Source: Tribonema minus
Taxonomy: Eukaryota > Sar > Xanthophyceae > Tribonematales > Tribonemataceae
DNA: 64,000 nt
NCBI GenBank assembly: GCA_017506865.1
Contig: JAFCMP010000529.1
Span: forward strand, 310,001-374,000
Reading direction: 5' to 3'
Made by a program: the position numbers and the translations under genes. This document shows positions 48,301 to 60,300 of this stretch, piece after piece. Under the pieces are notes generated by a model. The model searched no databases and was not told where the DNA came from. It worked only from the letters and a program-made list of their open reading frames with translations. Each line of letters starts with the position of its first letter. Within the stretch, counting starts at the first letter, position 1.

Positions 48301-51300
48301 TACGTAGATGGCACCTGAGGGTGGGGAACGAGTTGCAAGGCACGGCACCAGAGCGCTGCTGGACAAGGACAAGGGCAGCAGTCAGCAGCGCTCACCGAAA
48401 CTGCAGCGCGCGCGCCGTATTCGCCCGCTCCAACCGCGACACCGCGACAGCGAGCCGCAGCGCCGCAAACGCGCGCGCCGCCGCCGCGTCCGTCAGCGCC
48501 GCGTCCAGCCTGCACGCCAGCCGCGCCGCCGCGGCGCCGCGCCGCGCAGCCAGCGCCGCCGCGCGCGCGCGCTGCTCGGCAGCGGCGGCAGCGCTCGCCT
48601 CCAGCACGGCCCGCAGCGCCGCCAGCGGCTCCTGCGCCGGACGCCTCAGCGGCGACGATTGCGCGGATAATGGTGCCAGTTGCGGCGGCGGTGGCGGTGG
48701 TGGTTGTTCGTCCGGGCTGGCGCTGCGCGCATGCGCAGATGGATCGTCGCTCGTGTTGCCGCTGCTTCGCGCGACGCGCGGCAGCACAGGCAGGTCAATG
48801 TGTGCTGCTGCCGACGTGCGGCCGCGGTCGGCGGCAGTGCTCAACGGACGCTCACGGAGCGCGCCACGGAGGCCCTGGGGGCTGTCAGGCAAAGAGGAGC
48901 TCGTGGTCACGCTGAGTTGCTCATCCGAGCTCAGCGATTGATCGCGGCTTCCGAAGGCGTGGTGGCGCTTGTCGGCGCTGTGCAACGCCCGTGAACCAGC
49001 AGCAACGACGGGCTCCGCCACTGCGGCGCCGGCGTACGAGCCGCTGCCGCTGCCGCTGCCGCCGCCGCCGCCGCCGCCACCACCGCTGCCGCCGCCCCCG
49101 TCGCTGCTGAAAGCGGCAGCCAGCTGCGCAGCCAGATCGGCAGCTGCGGCTGCGTCCACGCGCCGCCGCTGCTCTTCCGCGTCCTCCATCGCCGCGACGG
49201 CAGCGGCCCACTGGTCGCCCTCGGCGGCGCGCGCGCTGCGCTCCGCAGCCAGCAGCTGGCTCACCTCGTGCTCGCGCGCCTCCGCTGCTGCTGCCGCCGC
49301 CGCAGCTGCCGCCGCGGCGTCCGTCGCCGCCGCCTCCACGCGCGCAGCGCTGGCCGCATGCGCATCGCGCTCTGAAGCGAGCTGCGCATCGAACCTGCGC
49401 GCATGCTCTTCGGCCGCCGCCTCCGCCGCCGCTGCCGCCGCTGCCGCTGTCTCCTCCCACCTCGCTGCGTCAACGGAGCGGGCGTCGCGCTCAGCGGCAA
49501 GACTCTCGCTGAGCCCCTGCGCGCGGCCGTCTGCTGCTGCCGCAGCTGATGCCGCCTCCGCCGCCGCCGCCGTCGCTGCCGCCTGCAGTGCTGCCGCCTC
49601 TGTGGCGCGAGCTTCGCGCTCTGCCGCCAACTCAGCCCGCAGCTCCCTGATGCTGCGCTCAGCATCGGCCCGCGCAGCCTCCGCCGTCGCCGCTGCTGCT
49701 GCCAGCTCCTCGCTGGCGGCGCTGTGCGCGGCGCGCGCGGCGCCGAGCTGCGCCGCCAAGTCGCTCGCGTGCGCTGCCGCGTCTGCGGCGGCGACGTCAG
49801 CCGCAGCTTGCTGAGCGCTCAGCTGGTCGCTCAAATCGCGGACGCGGTCGTCTGCAGCCGCGGCGTCCGCGGCGGCGGCTGCGGCAGCGGCCGCCGCTGC
49901 GGCACGCTGCTCGTCCAGCTGCATGCGCAGCACGCCGGCGAGCTCGTGCGCCGCCGCCAGCTGCGCGCTCAGATCCGCCGCGACCGCGGCTTCCACTGCT
50001 GCGCGCTCTTCCGCGGCCGCAGCCGCCTCCGCCGCCGCAGCCGCGGCTCGTCGCCGTTCCGCATCATGCGCGGCTTCCGCGGCCGCGAGCTGCGCCTCCA
50101 ACGCGGCGACGCGGTCGTCTGCTGCGGCGAGGCGTGCAGAGAGCGCGGAGGCAGTGGCGGCGTGCTCCTCGCGCGCTGCCGCCGCCGCCGCCAGAGTGCG
50201 CTCCAGCTCTGCTGCGACGCCGTCGCGCGCCGCCGCCGCCGCCGCCGCCTGCTCCTGCAGCTCCTCCGCCCTGAGGCCAAGCGCAGATATTGTAGCTGCT
50301 GCTGCGGCCGCCTCTTCCTGCTGCTGCGCGCACGCTGCGTCGCGCCCGGCAAGCGCCTCGCCGAGCTGCTGATGCACGCTCTGCAGCTGAGCGCTGAGGT
50401 CCTCCGCAACCGCAGCGTCGGCAGCAGCGCGCTCGCACGCGTCGCGCAGCCGCGCGCTGACGTCCTCCACCGCCGCCGCGCCCGCCTCCGCGCGCCGCTG
50501 CGCCGCCGCATCCGCCGCCGCCCGCTCCGCGCTGCAGCGCAGCAGCTCCGCCTCCAGCGCGTCGCACTGCGCGCGCGCCGCCGCCAGCTGCGCGTCGAGG
50601 CCGGCGGCGGCGGCAGCGGCGGCGGCGTCGCGCAGCAGCGTCACCTCCGACTCGAGCGCGGCGCTCTCCGCGCGCGCCCCGCGCGCCGCGTCGCGCTCCG
50701 CCGCCTCCTGCGCCTCCATCACCGCGAGCTGTTGCCGCAGCTGAGCGATGCCGTCCCGCGCCTCGAGTGCGCGCGCCGTCGCCGCGGCGCGCGCCGCCGC
50801 GAGCTCCGTCTCGGCCCGCGCGGCAGCGGCGGCGGCGTCCGCGTCCGTCGCTACCGCCGCCTCTTGCGCGGCGGCGGCGGCGGCGCGGATGGCCTGCTCG
50901 TGGGCGGCGGCCTGGATGAGCAGCGCTGCTTCGAGTTCGCGCGCGCGCTCGGAGGCGGCGGCGGCGTCGGACTGCGCCGCCGCGAGGTCGCGGCGCGCCG
51001 CCTGCAGCTGTGATGTGAGCGCATCCGACACCTGTTGAGGCGGGGAGAGGGGGGGGGGGGGGGGGGGGGGGGGAGGGGGGGGGGAGGCAAGCATGGAGTG
51101 AAGTACATGGCTAGTCTTGGGATTTGAATTATGAGTTGAAGAGCAAGCTGCTCAATATGCAACGATGGTTCAGCCGCATGCGCGCTCAGCGGCAAGAGTG
51201 AGGTGGCGCGGGTGTCGGCAGTACGGCCGCAAGAGTGCAACAAGCAGCTGGCCTCTCTTGGGGTCTTGATAGGCTGAGGGCCTGAGTGAACGACCATTGC

Positions 51301-54300
51301 AATCAAGACGCTGATATATGCTCGAAGCAAATGCCTCACGTGTTGCGCGTCGCCCTCCTGGCAGCGTGCATGTCACTGAGCTCAGCAGCGAAGCGCGCGT
51401 CGCCGCCCAGCTGCAGAGGTGCTCCCTCATGCCAACAGCATACACTCCTTAGAAAAGTGTACCAATCCAGATGCCAAATATTGGTACTTCGTGAGTACAT
51501 GCATGCACATATATATATACATGTGGATGTTCAACCCACTTGTCAAAACTTCAAAGTAAATGTATGTACATGTACATGTATGTTCATGGGGGTTCATTGC
51601 AATGTCTCATCTGCTGCGCGTCACACTCCATGGCGGCGCGCATGTCACTGAGGTCAGCGGCAAAGCGCACATCGCTCTCTCCAAGCGCAGAGTTGCTCTG
51701 TCGTTTTGTGATGCACATAGACTCCAGATGTACCAGTCCATATGACAAATACACATACTTCGAAGTATGAACTTGACGTATATGGGTGTGCAACGCAATG
51801 TCTCATCTGCTGCGCGTCACACTCCATGGCGGCGCGCATGTCACTGAGGTCAGCGGGAAAACGCACATCGCTCTCTCCAAGCGCAGAGTTGCTCTGTCGT
51901 TTTGTGATGCACATAGACTCCAGATGTACCAGTCCATATGACAAATACACATACGTCGAAGTATATACTTGACGTATATGGGTGTGCAACGCTATGTCTC
52001 ACATGCTGCACGTCGCCCTCCTTGGCGGCGCGCATGTCACTGAGCTCGGCGGCGAAGCGCGCGTCGCTCTCCAGCTGCAGAGGTACTCTGTCTTTGTCAG
52101 TGCGCATACACTTGAGACATACACTCATACTGTGTTTGTGTATATACATATACTTCAGACCATGAATGTTCAACATGAGTGACTCACCTGCTGCGCGTCG
52201 CCCTCCATGGCGGCGCGGCGCGCGTCGCTCTTGAGGTGCAGATGTGCTCTGTTTGTGTCAAAGCGCATATACTGCAGACATACCAGTAATTAGGTCAGAT
52301 ATTCACACGTTGTGTGTGTATATGCATAGTCTATACTTCGAACTATGGATGTTCAACATAAGTGACTCACTTGCTGCGCATCGCCCTCCATGGCGGTGCG
52401 CATGTCACTGAGCTCAAGGGCGAAGCGCGCATCGCTCTCCAGGCGCAGAGTTGCTCCGTCTTTTTTTGATACCAAAAGTCTCTAGATGTACCAATCCATA
52501 TGTCAATACGCAGAATTTGAAGTTTAAACTTAATGTTCAGCACAAACATATCACCTGCTGCGCGTCGCCCTCCATGGCGGCGCGCATGTCGCTGAGCTCA
52601 GCGGCAAAGCGCGCATCGCTCTCCAGGCGCGCGTCGCGCAGCGCGTCGTGCAGCTGCGCCGCGCTGGCGGCGCGCTGCCGATCGGCCGCCTCCTGCACGC
52701 CGCAATGGGAGCGTCACAATTTCGTACTTCAACTTTGGGCATGCGCTTTTGAGGAAAGGGCGGTGCAAATAGGAACAGCTTACCATTGTCCACCGGACCA
52801 TGATTGACAGGAGGCGCGGTGCAAACAGAAAAGTCTTACTCTTGTTTGTTGTGAGGCGCCGTTGGTGCACCAAAGCAATTGGTTGGGGAACACAGTAGCG
52901 TCCGCGAGTGCAATGCACTCAGGGCTTACGCCGGTAAGGAAGGGCCTACTGCTCTCCTCTCACTTGACCTCTGTTGTCATCTGCTTTGTGATTGAGAAGT
53001 ACAAGGGGGCTCTCGCTCGCGGCGCGCTGCCGGTCCGCCGCGCCGTGCTCAACCTTACAGGAGCGTCGCAGTAAAAAAAAAAAAAAACATTGTGTGCGGG
53101 GGCAGACAGTTCCCTTACTGGCGTGCCGGAGCGATTGGGTGGAGGCGTAAATGCATGTACCACTGAGTTTCGCGCACCGTAATTGCTGTTGTCAGAAAAA
53201 GCAGGCACGTCCAGCAACACACTCTGAACGAAGTTGGCGCTGTTGGCATGTCGCTGGCCACAGTCGGTGGAAGCGCTACATACCTCTCTCTTCATCGCAC
53301 CAACTTTGGCGCTGGCCACAGGCGTGAGGGACAGGCCAAGGGGCAAGTAAAGGGTCGGGCAAGATGTTCATGCACACAACGCACGATAAACCGGCATGTC
53401 ATCTTCCCGCAGTATTCGGTGTAGGTGTACTCTAAAATGCCATGTTACCTTCTTGCGAGAATTTGGTGTAGGTGGACATGCAGGTGACACACCCTACATA
53501 CCCCTGCCACCGCATCACGTTTGGCGCTGGCCACAGGCGTGAGGAATACGCCATGGGTAAGGGGTTTAGGGCAAGCGGTGCAAGCACGCTGCATATGTAC
53601 GTGCTTACTATTGATTCCGGCTCAGGGCGCGAAAAAGCCCAGATGAATGGTATCCAAGCGTCCTGTACGGAATCTACATGTCATGTGACAGTCTGAAAGT
53701 GTCTTGATGCCAACCACTCAAACGACGCCGCCAAGCATACATACATACCTCTGCGGCTGCATCCACTTCTGCCTCGGCCAGAACTGTCAGCGCTCCGGCG
53801 ATGTCTTCGGCAGCGCCTGGCGCGGTGGCGCGCTGCGCATTGTGCAACACGGCCTCCGCTCGAGCCTGCGGCGGCGCACGATTTCAAACTTCAATGTTGA
53901 CGCTGCCGTTCTTGGTAAGCCTTCCGGCGGTACTGACTTGAGAAGTGCTCTGAGCGGTGTTCTTTCATCCAAAGATCTTTTGCAACAGCAATTCAACATG
54001 TCCACAAGTGCACACACTGGTGTCTGAAGGCATGGCCTTCCGTGGTTGAGATGACCGCGGCCGCGCGCGAACACACACGCCTCCAGTGCTGAGCAATGCT
54101 TGTGTCACTCCGCCTCCACACTCATTACGTGACTCAACTTTGACATATATATCAGCACAGCAGCACAGACGAGCACACAAAGGTCCCCTTCGAGGTCGCC
54201 CTGGCCGCCGCGGCTCGCTGCGACCACAGCACTTCCAAGCACGGAACATACATTGAGCACTGAGCAATGCTTCCAGCGCTCCGCCAATTGCATACGCTGA

Positions 54301-57300
54301 CGTACTCAGCATGTACGGTCACCGTTGAGGTCGCGCGCCCCGCCGCGGCCGGCTGCGAACACAGCACTTCCAAGCGCATACGAATTGAGCTACGTCTCAG
54401 CTAGAGCGCTCCGCCTTTGGCATACGCTGATTTTTCTCAGCATATGCCCATGCATTAACGGTCACCTTGGACGTCGCACGCGCCGCCGCGGCCTGCTGCG
54501 ACCACAGCACCTCTGAGCTCAGACCGATTGAGCGCTGAGCTCAATTGCGTTCAGCGCTCTGCCAATATACATATGCTGACATGGTCAGCATATACCTGCA
54601 CATTGCGGTCAGCTTAGAGTTCGCGCGCGCCAACGCGGCCTGCTGCGACCGCAGCGCCTCGAGCGCTGAGCGGTGCTTCTGTCACTCCGCCTTGAGACTC
54701 GTCGTCAAGTGACACGCCTCGACGCATCAGCACAGCAGCACGTGCCTGCGCATCACGCTGACTGCTCCCGTGTCAGTGGTCCGAACATGATGAGTGACTG
54801 CGAATGCCCATTAAGCAGAACATCAACGACGTAATGTGAGTAACCTTTGAGGTCGCGCGCGCCGCCGCCGCCTGCTGCGACCACAGCGCCTCGAGCGCTG
54901 AGCGGTGCTTCTGCCGCTCCGCCTTGAGGCGCAGCTCTGCCTCGTCGGCAGCGCTCCGCAGCGCGTCCGCGGCCTCCTTCTCGCCCGCGACGCGCTGCCG
55001 CTCGACGGCGTCCTGCGCGTTTGCATGCGGCGCCATGCTGGTGTAAGGTCGGGTGTGGCAGTGCACGCTCGTTTGGATGATGTGTAGTATGACGCGCGTG
55101 GCTGCGCAGCGGTGCACGATGCCACTCGCAAGCGCCGTGGCGGCGTCACGTCGGGCGCGGCACTGCACGCTCGTTTCGATGACGCGCACGACAGCGCGCG
55201 CAGCTGCGCAGCGGTGCGCGAGAAGTCTAGCGAGTACACGCCACATTCCACACCATGTCAGGGCGCAGCCCTGCGCAGCAGGCGCACTAAGTAGCGCGCC
55301 TGCAGGAGTTCCTCGTGTTTCTGACGGACTCTGGAAGGACGGCTGCGTGATTGCTCAGCACGCGTGTCCTTACCTGCGCGGTGGGTGCACATCGGAGCTA
55401 GCGGGCTCTGAAAGGACGGCCAAGTGTAAGCTTTGGCAAGCATTTCCGTTGCTGCGCCTCGCTATCGTTTGAAGGCATCCCGCACTGGCACCGGACATTG
55501 TGACCTGCGTGATCATGGACTTCAACAATCGAAGTACTGCTGCCTAAACGACATCCGTTTCAACATTCACTGCTGCACCAGCTGGAGAACTCACTCTGAT
55601 AATCGTTTTCAGATAGAAGCCCCCGAGCCACGCACATCGCTCAGATGCGCCCAAACACAGCAAATTGAAGTAGAACTGTGATCAGTAAATACACGTCAAG
55701 CTGAGCATCCGTCGCTGCCTGCACGGCGTGCTCGTACGCCGCGGCGTCGCTCGCGCGCAGCTGCTGCTCCGCGAGCCACGCCAGACGCGCCAGAACAGCA
55801 CACCAAAGCAGAATTATGATCACGCAATGCGCACGCAGCGTGAATACGGCTGTGATCAGTAAATACACATCGACCTGAGCATCCGCCGCTGGTTACCTGC
55901 ACGGCGCGCTCATATGCCGCGGCGTCGCTCGCGCGCAGCTGCTGCTCCGCGAGCACTGCTGCGCGCGCTTCGTCCAGCTCCTCGCGCGCGGCACGCGCGT
56001 CAGCGCTCGCCTCATCGAGCTGCGTCCGCAGCTCACCAGTGGCGGCGGCCGTCTCGTTGTCCTTGCCAGCGAGTCGCCTGCGCAAGCGACAGCCGGCACC
56101 GCATGCGCATCGAAAAAGTGTAGACTTGAAAGTAAATACATATACTTCGAGGTATGTGCGCCTTGACATGTGGAGTGATTTAATGCGGGTGACCATGTCC
56201 AAGAAGGCCCCATATGCGTGTCAGCGGCGAAGTTTGAGTGATGGGTACTTTGCTGGAGGGCGGTGCTGCCGTGTGAGCAGGAGGATGTGCTAGAAAGTGC
56301 AGCTTGAACAAGGGCGGAGAAATTCAGCGACCGAAAGTTTGCGCAGCGAACTCTGGTACGCAGAGGGCTGCTGCCGAATGTACGGAATGAACTGAGTGCA
56401 GCAAGCCTTGCGCGCATTGACCGATGAATAAACTAAATTCATGTCCAGCTGGTCACGTCCTGTGATTTGTGCTTTGTCCAACTACAACTTCAATGCTGAT
56501 ATGCGCGGAGCACTGAGCGGCAAGGTCCACATACGAGACTGATGGAAACGGCATTCACGCATCTCCACACAACACATGAGCCAGCGCAGTCCAATTGCCA
56601 GGCCGTGGCATTTACTGTCCTTCGCCATTTACCTGACCATAGAATTGACATCGGCTTGGTGCACTGTAATGAGCACAGGGAGGAGTGCAACAAGGGCTTA
56701 ACACCCATCACACATTGCGCTCACGGCGCTGTGCTGTATACCCTTCGACAGCGTTTCATTCTAGTCTTTGAGCACCACTGACAGGGTGCAGGTCTCCATT
56801 TGACGCATGCTTCAATACGCTCTCCTCGCCGTGCACTGCGTACTTCAAGAGCGCACTGTACCTGGCGGTTGACGCTCCGTCCGCCCAGAGTGCCACCAGC
56901 GGGGCAGCAGCGCTCATCACTTCCGTCAGCACCGCCGCCTGCGGCGCGGGCAGCGTATGCAGCATACAGCACATCACATCTCAGCATCAGCAGGGGAAGC
57001 GCCAGTAGCGGCACACGGGTGGTGATTTGGTCATTGATTTTAGTGCGCGGCGCTGCGAGGTATGCGCGGCGCACGTAAGCCGCGGGCAGCGCTCGGGCGG
57101 ACACTGTGCGTATCGCACCGCCCGCGCATGAACGCGCGTTGAGCGCCCCCCTTGCCCATGCACACCACTACTTACTTCACAGTCGAACTTGCAGGCTCAC
57201 CTCTGTCAGGCTGAAAGGCTCGTCCTCCTCCCCCCTGCCAAGCTGCACGACCCCCACCACCTCCCCCAACACCCCCCTACCACCCCCCCTTAGCCCCCAG

Positions 57301-60300
57301 GACTCGCTCGCCGCGGCGGACGCAGGCAGCGGCGGCAGGACGAGCGGCGCGACAATGATCTGCCACGCCTTCGCGCCGCCGATGGCATCCCACCGCGCGG
57401 CAGCGGCGGACACGGTGGCGAGCTGGCACGCGCCGGTGCGCAGCGCGGTCCCCAGGACCGTTCCCGAGGAACGCTCGCCCTGAGCGTCCAGCACGTCATC
57501 GTCGCCGCCGCTCAGCTGATGTGCCGTGCTGCCAGCGCTGCCGCCATCGCCATCGCTGCCAGCAGCAGCAGCGGAGGCGGGAGAGGCGGCAGACAGCAGC
57601 GCGCGGCAGCGGCGGCACGGCAGCGCGCGCGCCGCCGCCGCCGCCACCGCCGCGCACGCCTCCGTGTGCGTCGCGCCCGGCCGGAGGCCGCGCCGCAGCG
57701 CCGCCAGCGCCGCCGCGACAGCGCCGTGCTGCGCCTCCGCAACGACATCAGGTGCGTCGGCTGCGGCAGCACCGCTGCCGACGCTGCGATGGGTGGACGG
57801 CGGCGGCACGGCGGCAGCGGGCGCCTGCAGCAGCAGCGCCGCCAGGACCCTGGCGAAAACCGCCGCTGCTGCCGCCGCCGCTGCGCCGTCATCATCGCCA
57901 TCTGATACGAGAACGCCGGCGCCGGCACCAGGCGCGTCCTCTGGCAGTAGCAGCTGCAGCGCTCCGAAGGCGCCGCCGCCGCCGAGCGGCCCACGCAGCG
58001 GCACGCACAGCTGTGCGACGCTGCTGCTGCTGCTGTCGCCATCAGCCGTGAACTGAGCCGTGCTGCTGCTGCTGCCGCGCCACCACGCCGTCGCGGCATC
58101 ATCGTCGTTGCGCTCTTCATCGCCAGTGAGCAGCTCCGGCGGCGCTGCACCAAGGGCGCTCGCCTCGAGCACGAGTTGAAGCGCGCCGGTGGCGGGGTGT
58201 GGCAGCAGGAGGCGCGCGCGCGCGGCGCCCGTTGCGCGCGCCGCGCAGGCTGCGCGCATCGCGCCGTGGGTGCGTACATACATATGACGTGTGAGGCGTG
58301 ATGAAGGCGCGGTTTGGCTCGGCGCTGTGGTCCTTGCCATGCCCGGACGCGACAAAGATGATGATGCAGTGCTCAATGCACGGCAATTGTGCGCGCTGTG
58401 CAGGCCGCGTGTGCGTGTGGACGCTCCGAGGTACATGCAAGGGTAAGGTACTGTGCTCATGCGTGCACCTAACCCTAACCCTAACCGTAACATCGTTTTG
58501 CTCATCAGGGCGCGGTGGCAGGCGTACCACTAGGCAACGCCACTTACTCCGCACTGCTTAACGTGCGCGATGGCATTACAAGACTTGCGTGCTCACCGAG
58601 AGTGTGCACCGCCAGGGTGGTGTGCAGGTGCGGCGGCGGCGCGGGCGGCGGCGCGGCGCGCGACAGCAGCAGCGTCGCCAGCCGCAGCTGCGTCTGAAGG
58701 GAGTGCAGGGCGCCCGCGAGCCGCGCGGCGGCGCGCGCCAGCGGCAGCTGCTCCTCCAGCAGCGCCTCGTCCTGCGCAGCAGCGCTCAAGGGCGTGTGAA
58801 TTCATCCCGCACAGCAGTGCTCAGAAAGGTGATGTCAACCAGCGGCAGCTGCGCCTCCAGCAGCGCCTCGTCCTGCGCAGTAGCAGCGCTCAGGGACGTG
58901 TGAATTCATCCTGTGCAGGAGTGCTCAGCTGCGTGATATCATCCCGTGCAGAGTGCTCACCGGGGTGAATTCGTCCTGCGCAGCAGCGCTCAGGGGCGGA
59001 GGGGTTGATTTCATCGTGCTCAACTGCGTAATGTCGTCCTGTGCAGCAGTGCTCGTGGGGGTGAATGTCGTCCTGCGCTGCAGCGCCCCTAAAAGGGGGC
59101 AAAGCAAGCGCTCAATCCTCTGCAGCCTTCACGTCGAGGTGTCCAAATGACGAGGGGTGCAGTGCACCGCTGCTGCCACTGCCGATACAAGCGAATCAGG
59201 TAGGCGCAAAAAACAATACACCCGAAATCACCTACAAAGTGACCCGCAGGACGCTGCTTGTACACGGATGACCTGCACTTCCTCTCAGCCGGCGACAAAA
59301 CTTCAACAACAGCGACGGAGAGCGTCCTCACCTCCGCGGTGAACACCCCCGGCACGCCCGCCCTGTTGCACACCTGCACCACCGCGGCGATCCCCTCCGC
59401 ACCAATGCCAAAACTTCAACAACAACGATGGAGCGTCCTCACCTCCGCCGTGAACATCCCCGGCACGCCCGCCCTGTTGCACACCTGCACCACCGCAGCG
59501 ATCCCCTCCGCGCCCCCCAGCGCCACGACCATCATGCTGCGCACAGGCGACGCCAGGCACGACTGCAGCAGCGCCGTCTCCGGAGCGCTGCCGTCGTCGT
59601 AGGCGTGGATGCTCTGTGCGTAGGGCGCAGCAGTGAGGGCAGCGGAGCGGAGAGGCGGTGGCGATTGAAGTTGAAGAGGTGATGGACAGCAGGCGGTGGC
59701 GTCGAATGTGCGCTGCTCATTGCAGTGCTCGACGTCATGCTGCGCGCGGGGATTGTTCACTGTGCACACCCGCAGCATCTGCATCTTCACAGCAGCTCTA
59801 TCGTACGAGCGTCCGTGTGTGGGTGGGTGAGTGAGTGGACATTTGCAGTGTGATAACGTCAGGCATAACCTCGGCGCCAGTGCCTGGGAGCGCTGTCATC
59901 ATTATAGGTGACCAACCAGTTGCAAACAATGAAAGAACAGGAAGTTGCAGGAAATCAGCATTGAGCCACATTGAAGTTGAAGTTGATGACGGCAGACGTC
60001 GTTCGCCCCGCCGCAGTGTAGGGCCCACGCACCACTGCAACAGTGCCGGAGCTCCAGAGTGTTGTCGTCTTGTTGATTGCCCATCGCTTGTTCATGATGC
60101 ATCTCATGTGACTGTGGAGTATAGTGATTACTACACTTGAAGTTCAAACTGGAGGAGCACTGTGCCAGCCAGGGCAGCAGCATTACGTTGAAAACGCTGC
60201 CATTGGGGTCAGCGTCCATGTCTTTTTTCATGATGAACAAGAGGCCAACAAAGTTCGAGCCAGTCTGCCACAAAGCAAAAATTGAAGTTCCTAGTGCCCC

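Noticed and set aside
54175..54700. Tandem coiled-coil exons like those at 52 kb
   Set aside because: These copies lack a matching AG acceptor at a phase-0 distance and carry indels. Only the donor side is preserved.
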